DNA of 64,000 bases, from the NCBI GenBank assembly GCA_020226215.1, contig CM035229.1:84833343-84897342 (forward strand), in the 5' to 3' direction. Each line of letters opens with the position of its first letter. Position 1 is the first letter of the stretch. Origin of the DNA: Sindora glabra (taxonomy: Eukaryota; Streptophyta; Magnoliopsida; Fabales; Fabaceae). This document shows positions 50,501 to 63,479 of this stretch, one piece after another. The notes beneath the pieces are model-generated. The model worked only from the letters and a program-made list of their open reading frames with translations. It was not told the origin of the DNA and did not search any database. Position numbers and translations under genes: made by a program.

Positions 50501-53500
50501 TCACTTATTGAAGGTTATTTTCACCTGGATGGAGGGGAGAAGCAGTGCTAACACAGTTGAAAGTTGTACAGATCAATCTCAAGTTCGATGTAGTCCTTGC
50601 CCATTAACCCATCTGAATGAGCAAGTAAACCGTGCTTGTGAGTCCACAACAACTGGGAAACGGAAGCATTCAGAGTCTAGTGTAGATATTTCTGATACCT
50701 TAGGAACACATCCTATAGACGAAATATTGCTCTGGCATAATGCTATTAAAAAGGAGTTATGTGAGATAGCTGTGGAGGCACGAAAGATACAACTATCTGG
50801 AGATTTTACTAATCTATCAGCATTCAATGAAAGATTGCAATTTATTGCTGAAGTTTGCATCTTTCACAGGTGTGTATCACCTTAACATAGTTTTACTTTT
50901 GCTGATTTCAGGTTGGTGGAAGAATCTTATGCTTCTTCTTCCTGTGGGAGATCAGATGATGTTTCTTTCTTTTGATTTCTTGTAGGATATCTTTTGTTTT
51001 TTTCCCTAACCTAATATATTGTTACTATACATTGTACAGTTTCCCTTATTTGACCCCCTTTCCATGAGACATGGTAGCCACTTCTCTTTATGAAAAACAA
51101 TTGGCAGACTGCTGGGAGCAATATTAAGGATATAGAATATATTGGCATTGAAAGATCTTTTGTTGCGCACTTTCTTTAACCGTAAATATAATATTTACTG
51201 AGGGTAGAATGGAATTAAGACAAGAAAAGGAAAGAAGAATAATTCAGTGTGTAAGAGTGAATGAGAAATAATTATGGATGTTGAGCAGTTGCTGAATATG
51301 GATGTAATAAATGCTCATTTCAAGATCCTTCTTAAGTCATTTTATCTTAATGTATTATATATAGTACATAGAGTGACAAAATAGTTGTCAGCATATGCCG
51401 ATTGCCATTCAGCATTGCTGTTGTCTATTCTATTCTTCATATGGTTTCAGCTGCAGGAACTAGAAATGATTAAGACTGGTTAAATTAATCCTTGTTATCT
51501 GAAAAATTGACTCTTCTATGTATGCAGTATTGCTGAGGACAAGGTTATATTTCCAGCTGTAGATGGAGAGTTTTCTTTCTTTCAGGAGCATGCTGAAGAA
51601 GAAAGTCAATTTAATGAGTTCAGGTGTTTGATTGAAAGTATTCAGAGTGAAGGAGCAACATCTACTTCTGAAGCTGAATTTTATTCCAAATTATGCTCAC
51701 TTGCTGATCATATAATGGAAACCATACAGAGGCATTTCTATAATGAAGAAGTTCAGGTGAGCCTTTGTTGTTGATGCAAATGCAATGTTAGCCTACCAAA
51801 GGAAGATTTTGACTGATGGCAGAATTTGAGGACATGTGTGGTTGGAAAAGTATACATGACATAAAGTTATTTATTTCTAAGTCCACAATTGTATATTTCT
51901 TATGTATTAATTGTGTATTGACAATAAATATGTAATGCCAAAATTATCTGTTAACCTATACAATTATGTTCTGAATTCCTTATGTACCTAGGTTCTTCCA
52001 CTTGCTCGGAAGCACTTTACCTCCAAAAAGCAGCGTGATCTTTTGTATCAAAGCTTGTGCATGATGCCTCTTAAATTGATTGAACGTGTCCTGCCATGGT
52101 TGGTTGGATCATTAACTGAAGATGAAGCAAAGGTGTTTCTGAAGAACATGCAGTTGGCAGGTATGTCTATTTTCAATTTGCCACTTGCTAAAAGACTCGA
52201 CATATTTTGGAAATATATATTTGTGTATTTTATATCTGATTGTTTGTCATTGTGCTCTAGCTCCAGCAACAGATGCCGCTTTAATCACACTCTTCTGTGG
52301 CTGGGCTTGCAAGGCTCGCAATGAGGGTTTGTGTTTGTCTTCAAATACTCTAGGTTGTTGTCCTGCTGAAAGACTTACTGATATTGAAGAAAATGTTCTT
52401 GAGTCATCCTGTGCATGCTCTTCTGGAGTATCTGCTAGTGCTAGAGATTGCTCAGTATTAGATGAATCAGTTGAGAATAAAAGACCAGTCAAGCGAAACA
52501 TATTGAAGTTGCACAAGAATGGTGATGTCCCTAAAACTTCAGAGACTGAATGTATCCAGAAACAATGTTGTAGTCCTCGGTCTTGTTGTGTGCCAGGTTT
52601 AGGAGTTAGTAGTAATAATCTGGGGCTGAGTTCGCTTTCTACTGCCAAGTCTTTACGCTCCTTGTCTTTCAGCTCTTCTGCCCCATCTCTTAATTCTAGT
52701 CTTTTCATATGGGAAACTGATAGTAGCTTATGTGAAGTTGGATCTGCAGAAAGACCAATTGATACTATATTTAAATTTCATAAAGCTATACGCAAAGATT
52801 TGGAGTATTTAGATGTTGAATCTGGAAAGCTTGGTGTTGGTGATGAGAGAATTCTTCGACAATTTAGTGGACGATTTCGTCTTTTGTGGGGTTTATATAG
52901 AGCTCATAGTAATGCCGAAGATGATATAGTATTTCCTGCATTAGAATCCAAAGAGGCACTTCACAATGTGAGTCACTCATACATGCTAGACCATAAGCAG
53001 GAAGAAAAATTATTTGAAGATATTTCATGTGTTCTTTCTGAGCTTTCTTTCCTCCATGAGAGATTACAAATGGACTATATGCCAGAGGACATAAGTGGAG
53101 GTAAATTTGAAATTTCCAATGCCGATGGTAGTGATAATAGCAAGAAGTACAATGAGTTAGCGACTAAGCTTCAAGGGATGTGCAAATCCATAAGAGTGAC
53201 CCTGGATCAGCATATCTTCAGAGAAGAGCGCGAGCTATGGCCATTGTTTGGTAGACACTTCACTGTGGAAGAACAAGATAAGATAGTAGGCGGAATAATT
53301 GGAACTACAGGTGCTGAGGTTCTCCAATCAATGTTACCTTGGGTAACTTCAGCTCTTACTCAGGAGGAACAGAACAAAATGATGGACACATGGAAGCAAG
53401 CAACTAAAAACACTATGTTCAATGAATGGCTCAGTGAATGCTGGAAAGAGAGTCCAGTTTCTTCATCACCAACAGAAACATCAGAACATAACATTTCTCA

Positions 53501-56299
53501 AAGAGGTTTCTAAGATACTATTAGTGTTGAGTTTCCATTTGATGCTTATAGTTTGTTGTTTTTGGCAGTAGAGGGATGATACTTCATTCTTGATGTGGTG
53601 TTGGTTCTGTTTTGGTGAAAATTTTAACGTATTATGTTTCTATCTCTAGGTGCTGATTGTCAAGAAAGCTTGGACCTGAACGATCAAATGTTCAAACCTG
53701 GTTGGAAAGACATATTCCGGATGAATGAGAATGAACTTGAATCAGAGATCAGAAAGGTTTATCGGGACTCAACCCTTGATCCAAGGAGAAAGGCTTATCT
53801 TGTGCAGAATTTATTGACTAGGTTAATTCCAGTGACTGTGATTATTTTGTGCTATAGAATTATAAGACATTAAGATCATCTCATTGTGCTTTACCTTGAA
53901 GTCTCAAAATTCCAATTATTAATTATTAATTTGTATATTGTAGTCGCTGGATAGCTTCTCAGCAGAAGTTACCAAAAGCTACAGATGGTGAATCTTCTAA
54001 TGGTGAAGAAATAGAAGGACGCTCTCCATCATTTCGGGACCCAGAGAAACAAATATTTGGGTGTGAGCACTATAAGAGAAACTGCAAGCTTCGAGCTGCA
54101 TGTTGTGGCCAGTTGTTTACATGTAGATTTTGCCATGACAATGTGAGCGATCACTCTATGGACAGGTAAATTTCTGATTCTATTTCTTATATCTCATTGG
54201 TTTAGACCTCTAACTATCTGCTTGGCCATTGCAGAAAAGCAACATCGGAAATGATGTGCATGCAGTGCCTGAATATACAGCCAGTTGGCCCTACATGCAT
54301 GACACCTTTGTGTAATGGACTTACAATGGCAAAGTACTATTGCAACATTTGCAAATTTTTTGATGATGAAAGGTACTCTCGGTTGGTGTTCTAAAAATAA
54401 AGTTTTAGCGTGAATACTGTTATTTCACCGTTTCTAATCCAAATGAAATCTTACACTATCTTTTGAGCACTTCTTACAATCCATGTCTCATTGTACAACA
54501 GCATACAGCGCAGTTCTTTATCAAACTTCATTTTTGAGGTCAACACTGATTCAGTTTGGTGGTCTTAGTAATAACTAATAAGTCTCCTCTTAGCAGCACT
54601 TAAATTGTTTTATCTGCTGCATTGTACTTCAAAGCAAACATTATTATTTTGAATTTATTTTCTGGAATCTCAATAGCTTGCTTCTAGAATTTCATAAATA
54701 GCATGAGATTGTTGATACTGTCAACTTTAGACTGCACTGAAGAAAAACCTAGAGCCTGAGTGATTGGATATATGAACTATAATAGGTTATTACTAACTGT
54801 AAACACAACTTTCTCCATCCCAATCCCAATGATTGCAATTGATGTATATGATTAGGATCTATGGTGTGAGCCAAGTGTCTTGACTGTCACTTTCCTTTGC
54901 TAGGACTGAGATTGATGACTTACAGATGATGTACAGAGGTGCATCTGCCATTCTTAAGGAGGAATTCAAATCAATTATGAAAAATATCATATTTCTATTC
55001 TTTAGATGCTTACATATACAGATATGTACATAGTACATAGCATGAAATGTATTTATCAAAGAGGATTCTTCGAAATGTGATATGACTGTTAAGGAAAGGG
55101 GGGGAAAGAAAAAAGCACAATGTGATGTGTACTTTTTAATCAGTCAACTTGAGTAGTATTATTTTTTCTCCTTGTAGCTTTAACTTCATATCATGTTTCT
55201 ATTTTCAGGAATGTGTACCATTGCCCATATTGCAATATATGCCGTGTGGGAAAAGGCCTTGGGATTGACTATTTTCATTGTATGAAATGCAATTGTTGCT
55301 TAGGGATAAGATCCTCTTCTCACAAGTGCCTGGAGAAAAGTCTTGAAATGAACTGCCCAATTTGCTGTGATGATTTGTTCACATCAAGTGCAACAGTCAG
55401 AGCTCTACCCTGTGGGCATTATATGCATTCGGCTTGCTTTCAGGTCTGTTTCTCACCAATTTTTAGCTTTTTTGCCCTTCTAATGTTGATTCTATTTTAG
55501 ATTTAAAAGAAAATTTGGGATTGAATCATGTACTTTCTTGTACCATTTCAGGCATACACTTGTAGTCACTACACGTGTCCAATCTGCAGCAAATCATTGG
55601 GAGATATGGCGGTAACTTTCTTTTAATATACTTATTGCCTAGGGCTGGTGCGAATGTGATGCTTCTAAATTTATTTAGGCTGTGTATATTATGCCATAAA
55701 ATTTTTCTGAAACATTTAAAACTTCTGTAGTTTTAGTTATTTCATGATTAAGAATCATGAAGGTGGAGGAAAATGTCCAATTCCATGTGCACAATGGAGA
55801 TATGCCATCTTTAAGACATTTCACCTAAGTGGGGCCGTAACCACCTTTTTTATCATTTTTTGTGTGTGGAAATACAATGACACTGACTTTCAAGGGGACA
55901 ACGCATGACATACTTGCTTCTCTACTTCTGCATCCTCCCAGGTTTACTTTGGGATGCTTGATGCTCTGTTGGCTGCCGAGCAGCTTCCTGAAGAGTATAG
56001 GGACCGTTGTCAGGTATGTTGTGTCTGACATATTATTTTTGTTTTGCTCGCATATTTATTTCGTTGATGTTAGATCACTGCTCACTCTATTTTACGCAAA
56101 ACCTAATGTTTATGACAGAGCATGTAATGTCATTTTGTGGTAGTCATCTTTTGTAATGGCAATGCAGGATATATTGTGCAATGACTGTGATCGAAAAGGC
56201 ACTTCACGCTTCCACTGGCTATATCACAAATGTGGATTTTGTGGTTCGTACAATACCCGGGTTATCAAATGTGAGAGCACAAATTCCCGGTGCTCTTAG
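47597..56299 (+). CDS. BTS: BRUTUS: hemerythrin-domain RING E3 ubiquitin ligase
   Basis: Fourteen exons: 47597-47905, 49119-49328, 50159-50353, 50514-50869, 51528-51756, 51992-52160, 52261-53505, 53650-53821, 53944-54165, 54235-54372, 55209-55443, 55552-55611, 55942-56013, 56168-56299. All introns are GT-AG; phases close to 1247 aa (Arabidopsis BTS ~1254). ATG 47597 is the first in frame. BTS binds iron and ubiquitinates bHLH factors such as ILR3 and bHLH115, restraining iron uptake. Three hemerythrin domains each keep the H..HxxxE..H..HxxxE ligand set: H55, H97/E101, H124, H166/E170; H313, H356/E360, H378, H426/E430; H663, H705/E709, H734, H807/E811. A Cys-rich linker (~522-600) precedes the third. 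Then come the CHY zinc finger from C1002, CTCHY finger to ~C1112, RING-H2 (C1131, C1134, C1150, H1152, H1155, C1158, C1169, C1172) and zinc ribbon (C1208, C1211, C1226, C1229). Three hemerythrin domains and the MATPL start favour BTS over BTSL paralogues. Intact. Confidence 0.97.
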
Positions 56300-58103
56300 T
56301 GTGGTTTCTCTGGCAGAGTTTGTAAATACTTGTATAGTATAGCCAATCCAATTTTCCCCCCCGACCAGGAACTTGGTTGTCGCTCATCTGATATATAATG
56401 AAGCGAGTATCTTCCATAGAGGCCTCTAATGAGTTCTTCTCAGGACGAGGTAGAATCTTCGTTTTATTAGCCATGTACAGACCACGCCTGCACTTTTTGT
56501 TGGGGCAATAGATATTTTTACAGCCCCATCTTTCATTTGTTCTTTTTCTATTGTTTATTTTTGGCTATAAATTTTTTTTTTTATAGTGATTTTATATTTC
56601 ATTAATTCCTCTTACTTTTTACCAACCAAATATTCTTGCATACTCAAATTATAATAATGAGTATTGATACTTAGGTGACAGACCAATAAAAGAATAACAT
56701 ATTGCTTGAACGAAAAAGATTTTCAAGTAAATCATTTATTTTTCAACCTTCAAAACCAAGTCGTTCTAATCTTACTTCTGCCCCAAGTCTCTTTTTAATA
56801 AACTTGAGGACCAACAAAAAGTAAATTGCGTTGGATATTTTTTTATTCCACGCAAATTTAAATATTTTTTTCTATGTTTCTTCCTTCATACATATTTGAA
56901 AAATTCATATTCATGTCTATACTAAACATTAAACTTTAGAGACATAATAAAAAAATAAAAGGTGAAAAAATAAGAGCATTGTTTTATCAATGTAATTGGT
57001 CTGCTAGAATGGACATAAAAATTTAAGGATTTAGATTTGATTTGTAGTCTGTGTAAATTAATTTTATATTCATGTATTATTATGTTAACAAAAATTATTA
57101 AAATATTTTTGCCATTGATAAAAATTATTAATTTTTTTTTGATAATGTATCATGTTCTTATCTAATGATAGTACAAAAATTTTTACTAAGAGTAGATCAA
57201 ATTTAATCTTAAATTTTAATTATATGTCAAAGTATATACTTATCACAATTTAATAGACAATAAAATTTCAATGCTTTGGGGCGATTAAAAATATAACAAT
57301 CAGTAAAATAATTTTCTTTTCTTAGAAAAATAATAATAATTTACTTTCGGTGATAGAATTGCTGACCCGCGCTGCAGAGTTTTGACGTTTCCATTCAATA
57401 AGAAGAATATGCCTCTTCTTTAATTACATAAAAATTTCAGTGATCTAAGAAAACGGGTAGAATGATTTTCGTGTAAAAAGGGTCCAATATCACTTTAAAA
57501 AATTCTTTTGTAGATCGTATCTGTATAACTTTTGTAAATTAATTACTCGTTTTTATTTAATTGTTAAAATAAAAAATAAAGGAAGGAGAATATATTAATG
57601 ATAATTTTTTAGATAAACTTTTCAGTGATTAAATTTACATTAGTTATGTAAACATAACCTATAAAAAAAATTTCATCTAATTGAAAAACCGGGATTATAA
57701 TTGATATCAAGACTTGTATTTCTCTAAGCCCCACTAAAAATGCAGCATCTTCTACAATTAGAAAAAAAAATATTATCGGAAGATAAAAAGAGGATATTGA
57801 CCACTTCCTCCTCTCTTTTTCTTATATTATGTTCATTTTTATATTGAAGATTACACACACACAACACTCTTCATTTTTCCATCAACCTAAGGTAGTTCTA
57901 CTTTATCCTACAATAGCCCTTTTTATGTGAGAAAAATACATTCCTATTTGAAATTTTTTGAAATTACATAGATTATTTCTTTATTTTTACTTAGATCTTG
58001 TTTAAAATTTGAAAAATATTGTACTCTATCTCATTTTAATGACTTCCGTAGTAAACCATAATCTATTCTTGTTATGCCCAATGTCATTTTTTATGACTAA
58101 ATA
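56300..58103. other. BTS 3' flank and AT-rich spacer
   Basis: The first few hundred bases are likely 3' UTR. The rest is AT-rich with no gene or bounded repeat recognised. Confidence 0.5.
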
Positions 58104-58140
58104 CTAGCTTTTGGCCCCGATCAACCGTATACAGGGCATT
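58104..58140 (-). mobile_element. Possible Helitron-type 3' terminus
   Basis: The minus strand shows GCCCTGTATACGG..GGGGC followed, after a short A-rich spacer, by CTAG (58104-58107) and a host T. It differs from the ends at 5799, 24000 and 25406, so it would be another family. No 5' end found. Confidence 0.3.
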
Positions 58141-58930
58141 TATTTATTGCAAGCCATTTATTTACATACATCGTTATTAATTGATGTATCTAAATTGCAT
58201 TTATGTAAATTGGATAAAATATGCTGGTAGAATGAAAAATATCACGTAATTATTTTTACACAAGTGAACCTGTTCTTCTATTCATCTTCTTTCACTATAG
58301 ATATAAGCAACATTTTAACCTAGCACTAATTGTCGAGAATAAGTATTGTAGGAATAATATCCAAATTTTTAGGCTGGCTATGATGGAATTGTCCCTCAAC
58401 AAATTAATTATTATTTTTTCTTAAATAGACTTCTATTTATAAAGTTTCTTCAACTTGTGTAAACCTTTAGAAATTTACTTAACAAAAGATTACAAATTAT
58501 CTCCCAAGTTCGAACAAAAGTGAAAATATTAATTGATTATTAATTCTAATTTTAAGGTTTTGTTTGTTACTCCATATAATATAGTATAAGGATTATTAAA
58601 TAATATAATATAATACTGTATAAGATAAGAAATTAGATTGTACAATATTTGGCTTATAATTATATTCGATAAAGATTTGTACAAAATTATTCTATTTTTT
58701 ACTTGTTGTCATTTGTACAAGAATATATAGACTTAAAAATAATTAATTTAATTAAAATATTTTTACATATAAAAAATCAATAAAATTGTTCCAAACAAAT
58801 TTGAAATGCATAATTAGATCAAAAAGGCCTTCTACAAAAATATATTTTAAAAAAATATGATTATATATATAAATTAAAGACCTATATTATAGTAATAAAA
58901 TAATATAAAATACTTCATTAAGACATATAT

Positions 58931-58934
<4 letters not shown>
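58141..58934. other. AT-rich spacer
   Basis: No gene or bounded element recognised. Confidence 0.45.
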
Positions 58935-59011
<77 letters not shown>

Positions 59012-59049
59012 TGTATATGTGTGTGTGTGTACATATTGATGTGTGTGTG
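58935..59049. repeat. Compound microsatellite
   Basis: About 50 bp of (AT)n is followed by about eight GTAT tetramers (58985-59016), then a (GT)n run and a second short (GT)n at 59041-59048. The minus-strand open frame across it is an artefact. Confidence 0.95.
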
Positions 59050-60240
59050 AAAATGTATGTATAAAAAATTAGTAAAAGATTACAATACACCAATTTAATA
59101 AATACCTTACATAAAATCTTAAAAAATATTTTAAAAAATGCACTATTCAAAAATATCATAAACATAGTATAATATTATCAAATAGAAATTTTGAAAATAC
59201 TAAATTAAAATATAAGTGAAAATGTAAAAGATTTTTTAATTTAATTTTATAAAAAAGATGTGTGGAAGAAATGTAAGAGATAAAATATTTAAGATGAATT
59301 TTTTTAATTTTAATAATATAAAATTTATCTTAATATAATTTTATTAAAATTTTATCCTTTCTCTAAAGAAGTGAATGAAGAAGTGGATAGCCTCACATGG
59401 AACTCGAAGTATAGCAAAAGACTTTTGGATAAAGTATATAATGCGTTTGACATTTTTAAATATAAAATATTATATAAATTTTGATTGTATAATTTTATTT
59501 ACTAGGTTCTATACAATATGTAAAACTAAGCCTAAACTAATATATGTGTTTCAAAATTGGTATATTTGTTTATATATTTTCTTGAAGATCTTATTTCTTC
59601 TTTATATATCGCCAAATGTACACTAAATGGTATATAGTTTCATAAACATGTAGTGCAAGTCTCATACTTTATAGTGCATGTTCTAATTTATTGTTAAAAT
59701 TAATAGTGGTTGATGAGGATGATGCTAATGTAAGATTTATCAATGCTCAGAAAAAAAAATGTAAGATTTATCCATAAATTCCTAGCCGGAATAAAGGTTC
59801 TCGAATACTGAAATGATTCTTCAATTTTTTTCTAAATAACCAAAATAATTTTCTAAAAAAATTGGGTAATGCCTAGAGAAAAAAGAATAAGTAGAATTCA
59901 TATTTTGTGTGTTAAGAATTTGAAATGACTATGATAAATAATAGTTATTTATTAAATACAAAGTTCTGTAAAAAAAAAAAAGAATTAATGCCAAAAATTA
60001 AGTGGGTTTCGATAGAATACTACAAGGAACTTACTGTTTTGCCAAATCACCTTATCTTATAATTGGCACGATGAAATAGAATCAAATGAAAAATAAATTT
60101 ATTTGATATTATTATTTTGAAATGAGTGATATGTACAATATTTTATATATCATTTTTTATATTTTATTTCTTTAGCGTATATTTGTGCTAATTAGATGAA
60201 TTTAGTCTTATTTGGTGATCAGGCCATCATTTTACAAGAT
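59050..60240. other. AT-rich spacer
   Basis: No gene seen. A short open frame at 59375-59626 is AT-driven and has no recognisable product. Confidence 0.45.
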
Positions 60241-61620
60241 TATTGAATTATTTGGTTAATGTTGGATTTTGATATTATTTCAATTTTTTTACCATAACTT
60301 GAGTTCCAGAATTTCAATTGGAGTGATTTTTATGGCGTTGGAAAACTAAAATGAAGCTTTATAACTCTCATATTTTGGCCAAAACTTAAGCCAAACACTT
60401 AGAGGATCAAATTCGATCATGAAGATGAAGCACATGTTGTCAAGTCTCACGTAATTACAGTTTTGGGACTATAAATGGAGTTCTAGAGATTCAAATTAAT
60501 TCAAATTAGTGCCCAAAATTGTTTGAGATCCAAATTAACATGATTCAAGACTCATTTTAATGAAAATACATAATTTTGAAGGTTTTACAATAACTAAAAG
60601 ACAAACTTGTGAGATTTTCACTACAGTAACTTTTATAGTATTTCGATTTATATAGTAAATTCCAGGCTTCTAAATTAAGTAAGGTCCTATTCATTATAAT
60701 CCAAAGATACATCCTAACTTGGCATAGTACATTTGCTTTAGGGGGAGATCAAGCAGATTAAATTTTTTACTGGCAAAAGCTAGATTCACTTTAAATAACT
60801 TTCCTATCTTCTCTAAGTTTCTTTTGTAAACTACTATAGATGGCTAATTTTCTACACTAGTTAAAGGAATTGGCACTCTAATTTAATTTGATATTGAGAC
60901 TTATCTCTTAATTTTACTTTTAATTTATTTATATATTATTTTTTTGTTCTAGTTGTGAATGACTTCTTAAATAATTTGTTAATTTTGATTGATTAATTGA
61001 TTATTTGTTGTAATTTATAGCTAAATAATTAATTACAATTAATTCTTGTTTGTAAGTTAGTTATGATTAATTATAATTAGTAGCAATTAGACTTTAGTGA
61101 TTTAATAAGCAAGTGAATCATTAATTACTTAAGAAAAATAGAAAGCAAATTTAGCAATTTTTATTTGTAAAATTGTTAGATTCAAATTTAACTTTGTTAT
61201 TAATGTTTAATACTATTATTAATTAGATTTAGATGTATGTCTTGAATTGAAATCAATAATAAAAAGGTTAGTTTAGGCACTTGTTCTGAATTAATCATCA
61301 TTGAAAACTTTATATGATTATTATCAGCATTGAAATAGTATTTAGTCAAATAGTTTAATCAATTATGACTTTTGCTAAGGTTTATAATAAATATGAGAAT
61401 TGACATGTAAATTTTCTTGGATTAGGCTTTCATATTCTATTTTATTCTAGTTTAATTTTGTTTTTATTGTTTCATTTAAATTGCTTTTGAAAACCTTTTA
61501 TTTTTATATTTTATTTACATTGATTAACTTCAATTCCCTTGAGTTTGATTTGAACTCGCTTTTACGACATGTTTGAGTAAGTTTAGCAATTTTTTTTGGC
61601 ATAAGGGACACATATCAATA
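60241..61620 (+). mobile_element. Possible Athila/Tat-like LTR remnant
   Basis: The run of motifs resembles the U3-R-U5 sequence of the long LTRs of Athila/Tat elements: CTTTATAACTCTCATATTTTG, AAGCCAAACAC, ACTATAGATGGCTAATTTTC, TTCCCTTGAGTTTGATTTGA, and GGCATAAGGGACACATATCA at the right edge. This is recognition from memory only; no duplication, primer-binding site or coding region was found. Confidence 0.3.
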
Positions 61621-62152
61621 GGAATATTCATACCTAAGGGAATGGTTATTTCATCAAATGATGGAATATTTATTCTATAGTAAAAGTAATAAAATAATTA
61701 TTCCACCATTTATGAGATATTTTTTTACACTTATATATTATATTTTTTAAATATTCTAATATTACTTTTTATTAATAAATAATATCAATTTTTAAAATTT
61801 TTCTATCTAAATATTTTGATAATTATATTTTTAATAATAAGATTTAAAATAATATATTTTTCTATTCTTTATAAAAAAATTATTTGATGTAAAAAATTTG
61901 GCAAATTAATTTTTTATGTCTATAATTTTTATAATTAAATTTAAAATATAATAATTTTTATTTTTAATTATAATATTTTTTTAACATATATTACTATTTG
62001 ATTATTTAATACATATGCTTGATTACAAATTATATATGTACAATTATAAAAAAATTGTAAATAAACAAAAAATAATAATATCATCTTTTATATAAATATA
62101 ATTTCAACTTTACACTTTTATTTTTAAAGGTATTATTATTATTATTGATATA
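61621..62152. other. AT-rich spacer
   Basis: No feature recognised. Confidence 0.5.
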
Positions 62153-63399
62153 TGTCATAACTCAACCTTGAAAATGTGATCCACGTAGGAAGTTGTTATA
62201 AAATAACTACCTATTAGCCTTATTAATAAATAATTAATGCAATATTCTACATGCTAGGCATCTTTTAAGGAGATGTAAATGTCAAAATTATTTATGAATG
62301 AATTGTAATATCATAAAATTCATAAAATATGTAAAATCAAAAATAATATAATAATAATTGATTATATAATCATACATGAAGGTTCAAAAGCAAAATCTAA
62401 ACCTTACAGTCAATTATAGAGTTGATTATATTTATCTATAAAGTATCTTTAGAGATTATAGTTGACTATAAGCATTTAAAGAATAATTTTTTTAGGATAG
62501 TAAACTATAGGTCATTCGAAAGTAATTGTCAATGCCATAATCGATCATATAGTTGATTATAAGTTTGAATTTACAAATTTTTTGATAAATTCACTATTTA
62601 TTTAGCATTTTAACATCAATATATCATTATATACCAACTCAAATCCAAAATTTGTCTTAAAATTAACATCCTTCCTTATATTTTAACTAAATACTAGCAA
62701 AAACTCATGCTACAACAAGAATTTGCATACATAAATCATAGAATCATTAACTCCCATCACATAATCATCAACCAATATAAAATCACATAAAACTAAGTTA
62801 TTTGAAACAAATTGCTTACTTACCCTGTGTATGTAGGAAATGATGGAGGCTTAGATTTGCTTCTATCTTGCCTTATTCATTCAAGAATTCAACAACTTTT
62901 GTTAGGAATATAAAATACCTAATTCCTCATGCCAAGCAAAGACCTATAAAACAATTACTCATAAGTCTTGAATTAGAGGAAATTACCTTGGTTTGCTTGA
63001 GAATTATGGATGATTGCTTGTAATTGGTGGCTTGATTTTGCTAACTCCACTTGAAAAAGATGAGAAAAAGTAAAGTAAGATAAGTTTGGTGAAATGATTG
63101 TTAGGAATTAGGGCTTTAAAGTTAACTTTAAGGGCATTTTGGAGAAATTCAGAGTAGCTTAAGGATAGTATTAGAGAAGGATTCCTTAAATATCCTCCAT
63201 ACAAATTTGTTTGCTTTTAACGATACTCTAACCTTTGATTATTTTATTTCATCATTTTTCTTACTAATTTCCCTCATATTTTACAACAAAATCCTATGAT
63301 TTTCCATAAAAATTCTAATTTTAAAAATACTTATAACAATTAAATAATTTTTTAACACAAATATTTTAATTATTTTTAATTTCTTAAGGGGTGTAATGA
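62153..63399 (-). mobile_element. 3' LTR of a Ty3/gypsy element
   Basis: 1247 bp running from TGTCATAAC to GGGGTGTAATGA on the plus strand, that is TCATTACACCCC to GTTATGACA in element sense. It abuts a polypurine tract and a pol remnant on its right, so it is the 3' LTR of a minus-strand element whose 5' LTR lies beyond the window. Like the remnants at 22.2-23.9 and 32.6-34.6 kb it has GTTGAYTATAA-type motifs (62410-62560). Its terminal TG has decayed to TC. Confidence 0.7.
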
Positions 63400-63410
63400 T
63401 TCTTCCCCCT
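63400..63410 (-). other. Polypurine tract of the Ty3/gypsy element
   Basis: The minus strand reads AGGGGGAAGAA directly before the LTR, the usual position and composition of the plus-strand primer of reverse transcription. Confidence 0.7.
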
Positions 63411-63479
63411 TCAAAAAGTTTATCCTTGAATTCTTAATGAATTGATTACACTAATGATTTTAACAATATATTTATTAGT

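Noticed and set aside
52247..52708. 153-codon minus-strand open frame
   Set aside because: Antisense shadow of BTS exon 7.
58887..59165. 92-codon minus-strand open frame
   Set aside because: Read through the compound microsatellite; repetitive Tyr/Ile/His/Thr peptide with no gene context.
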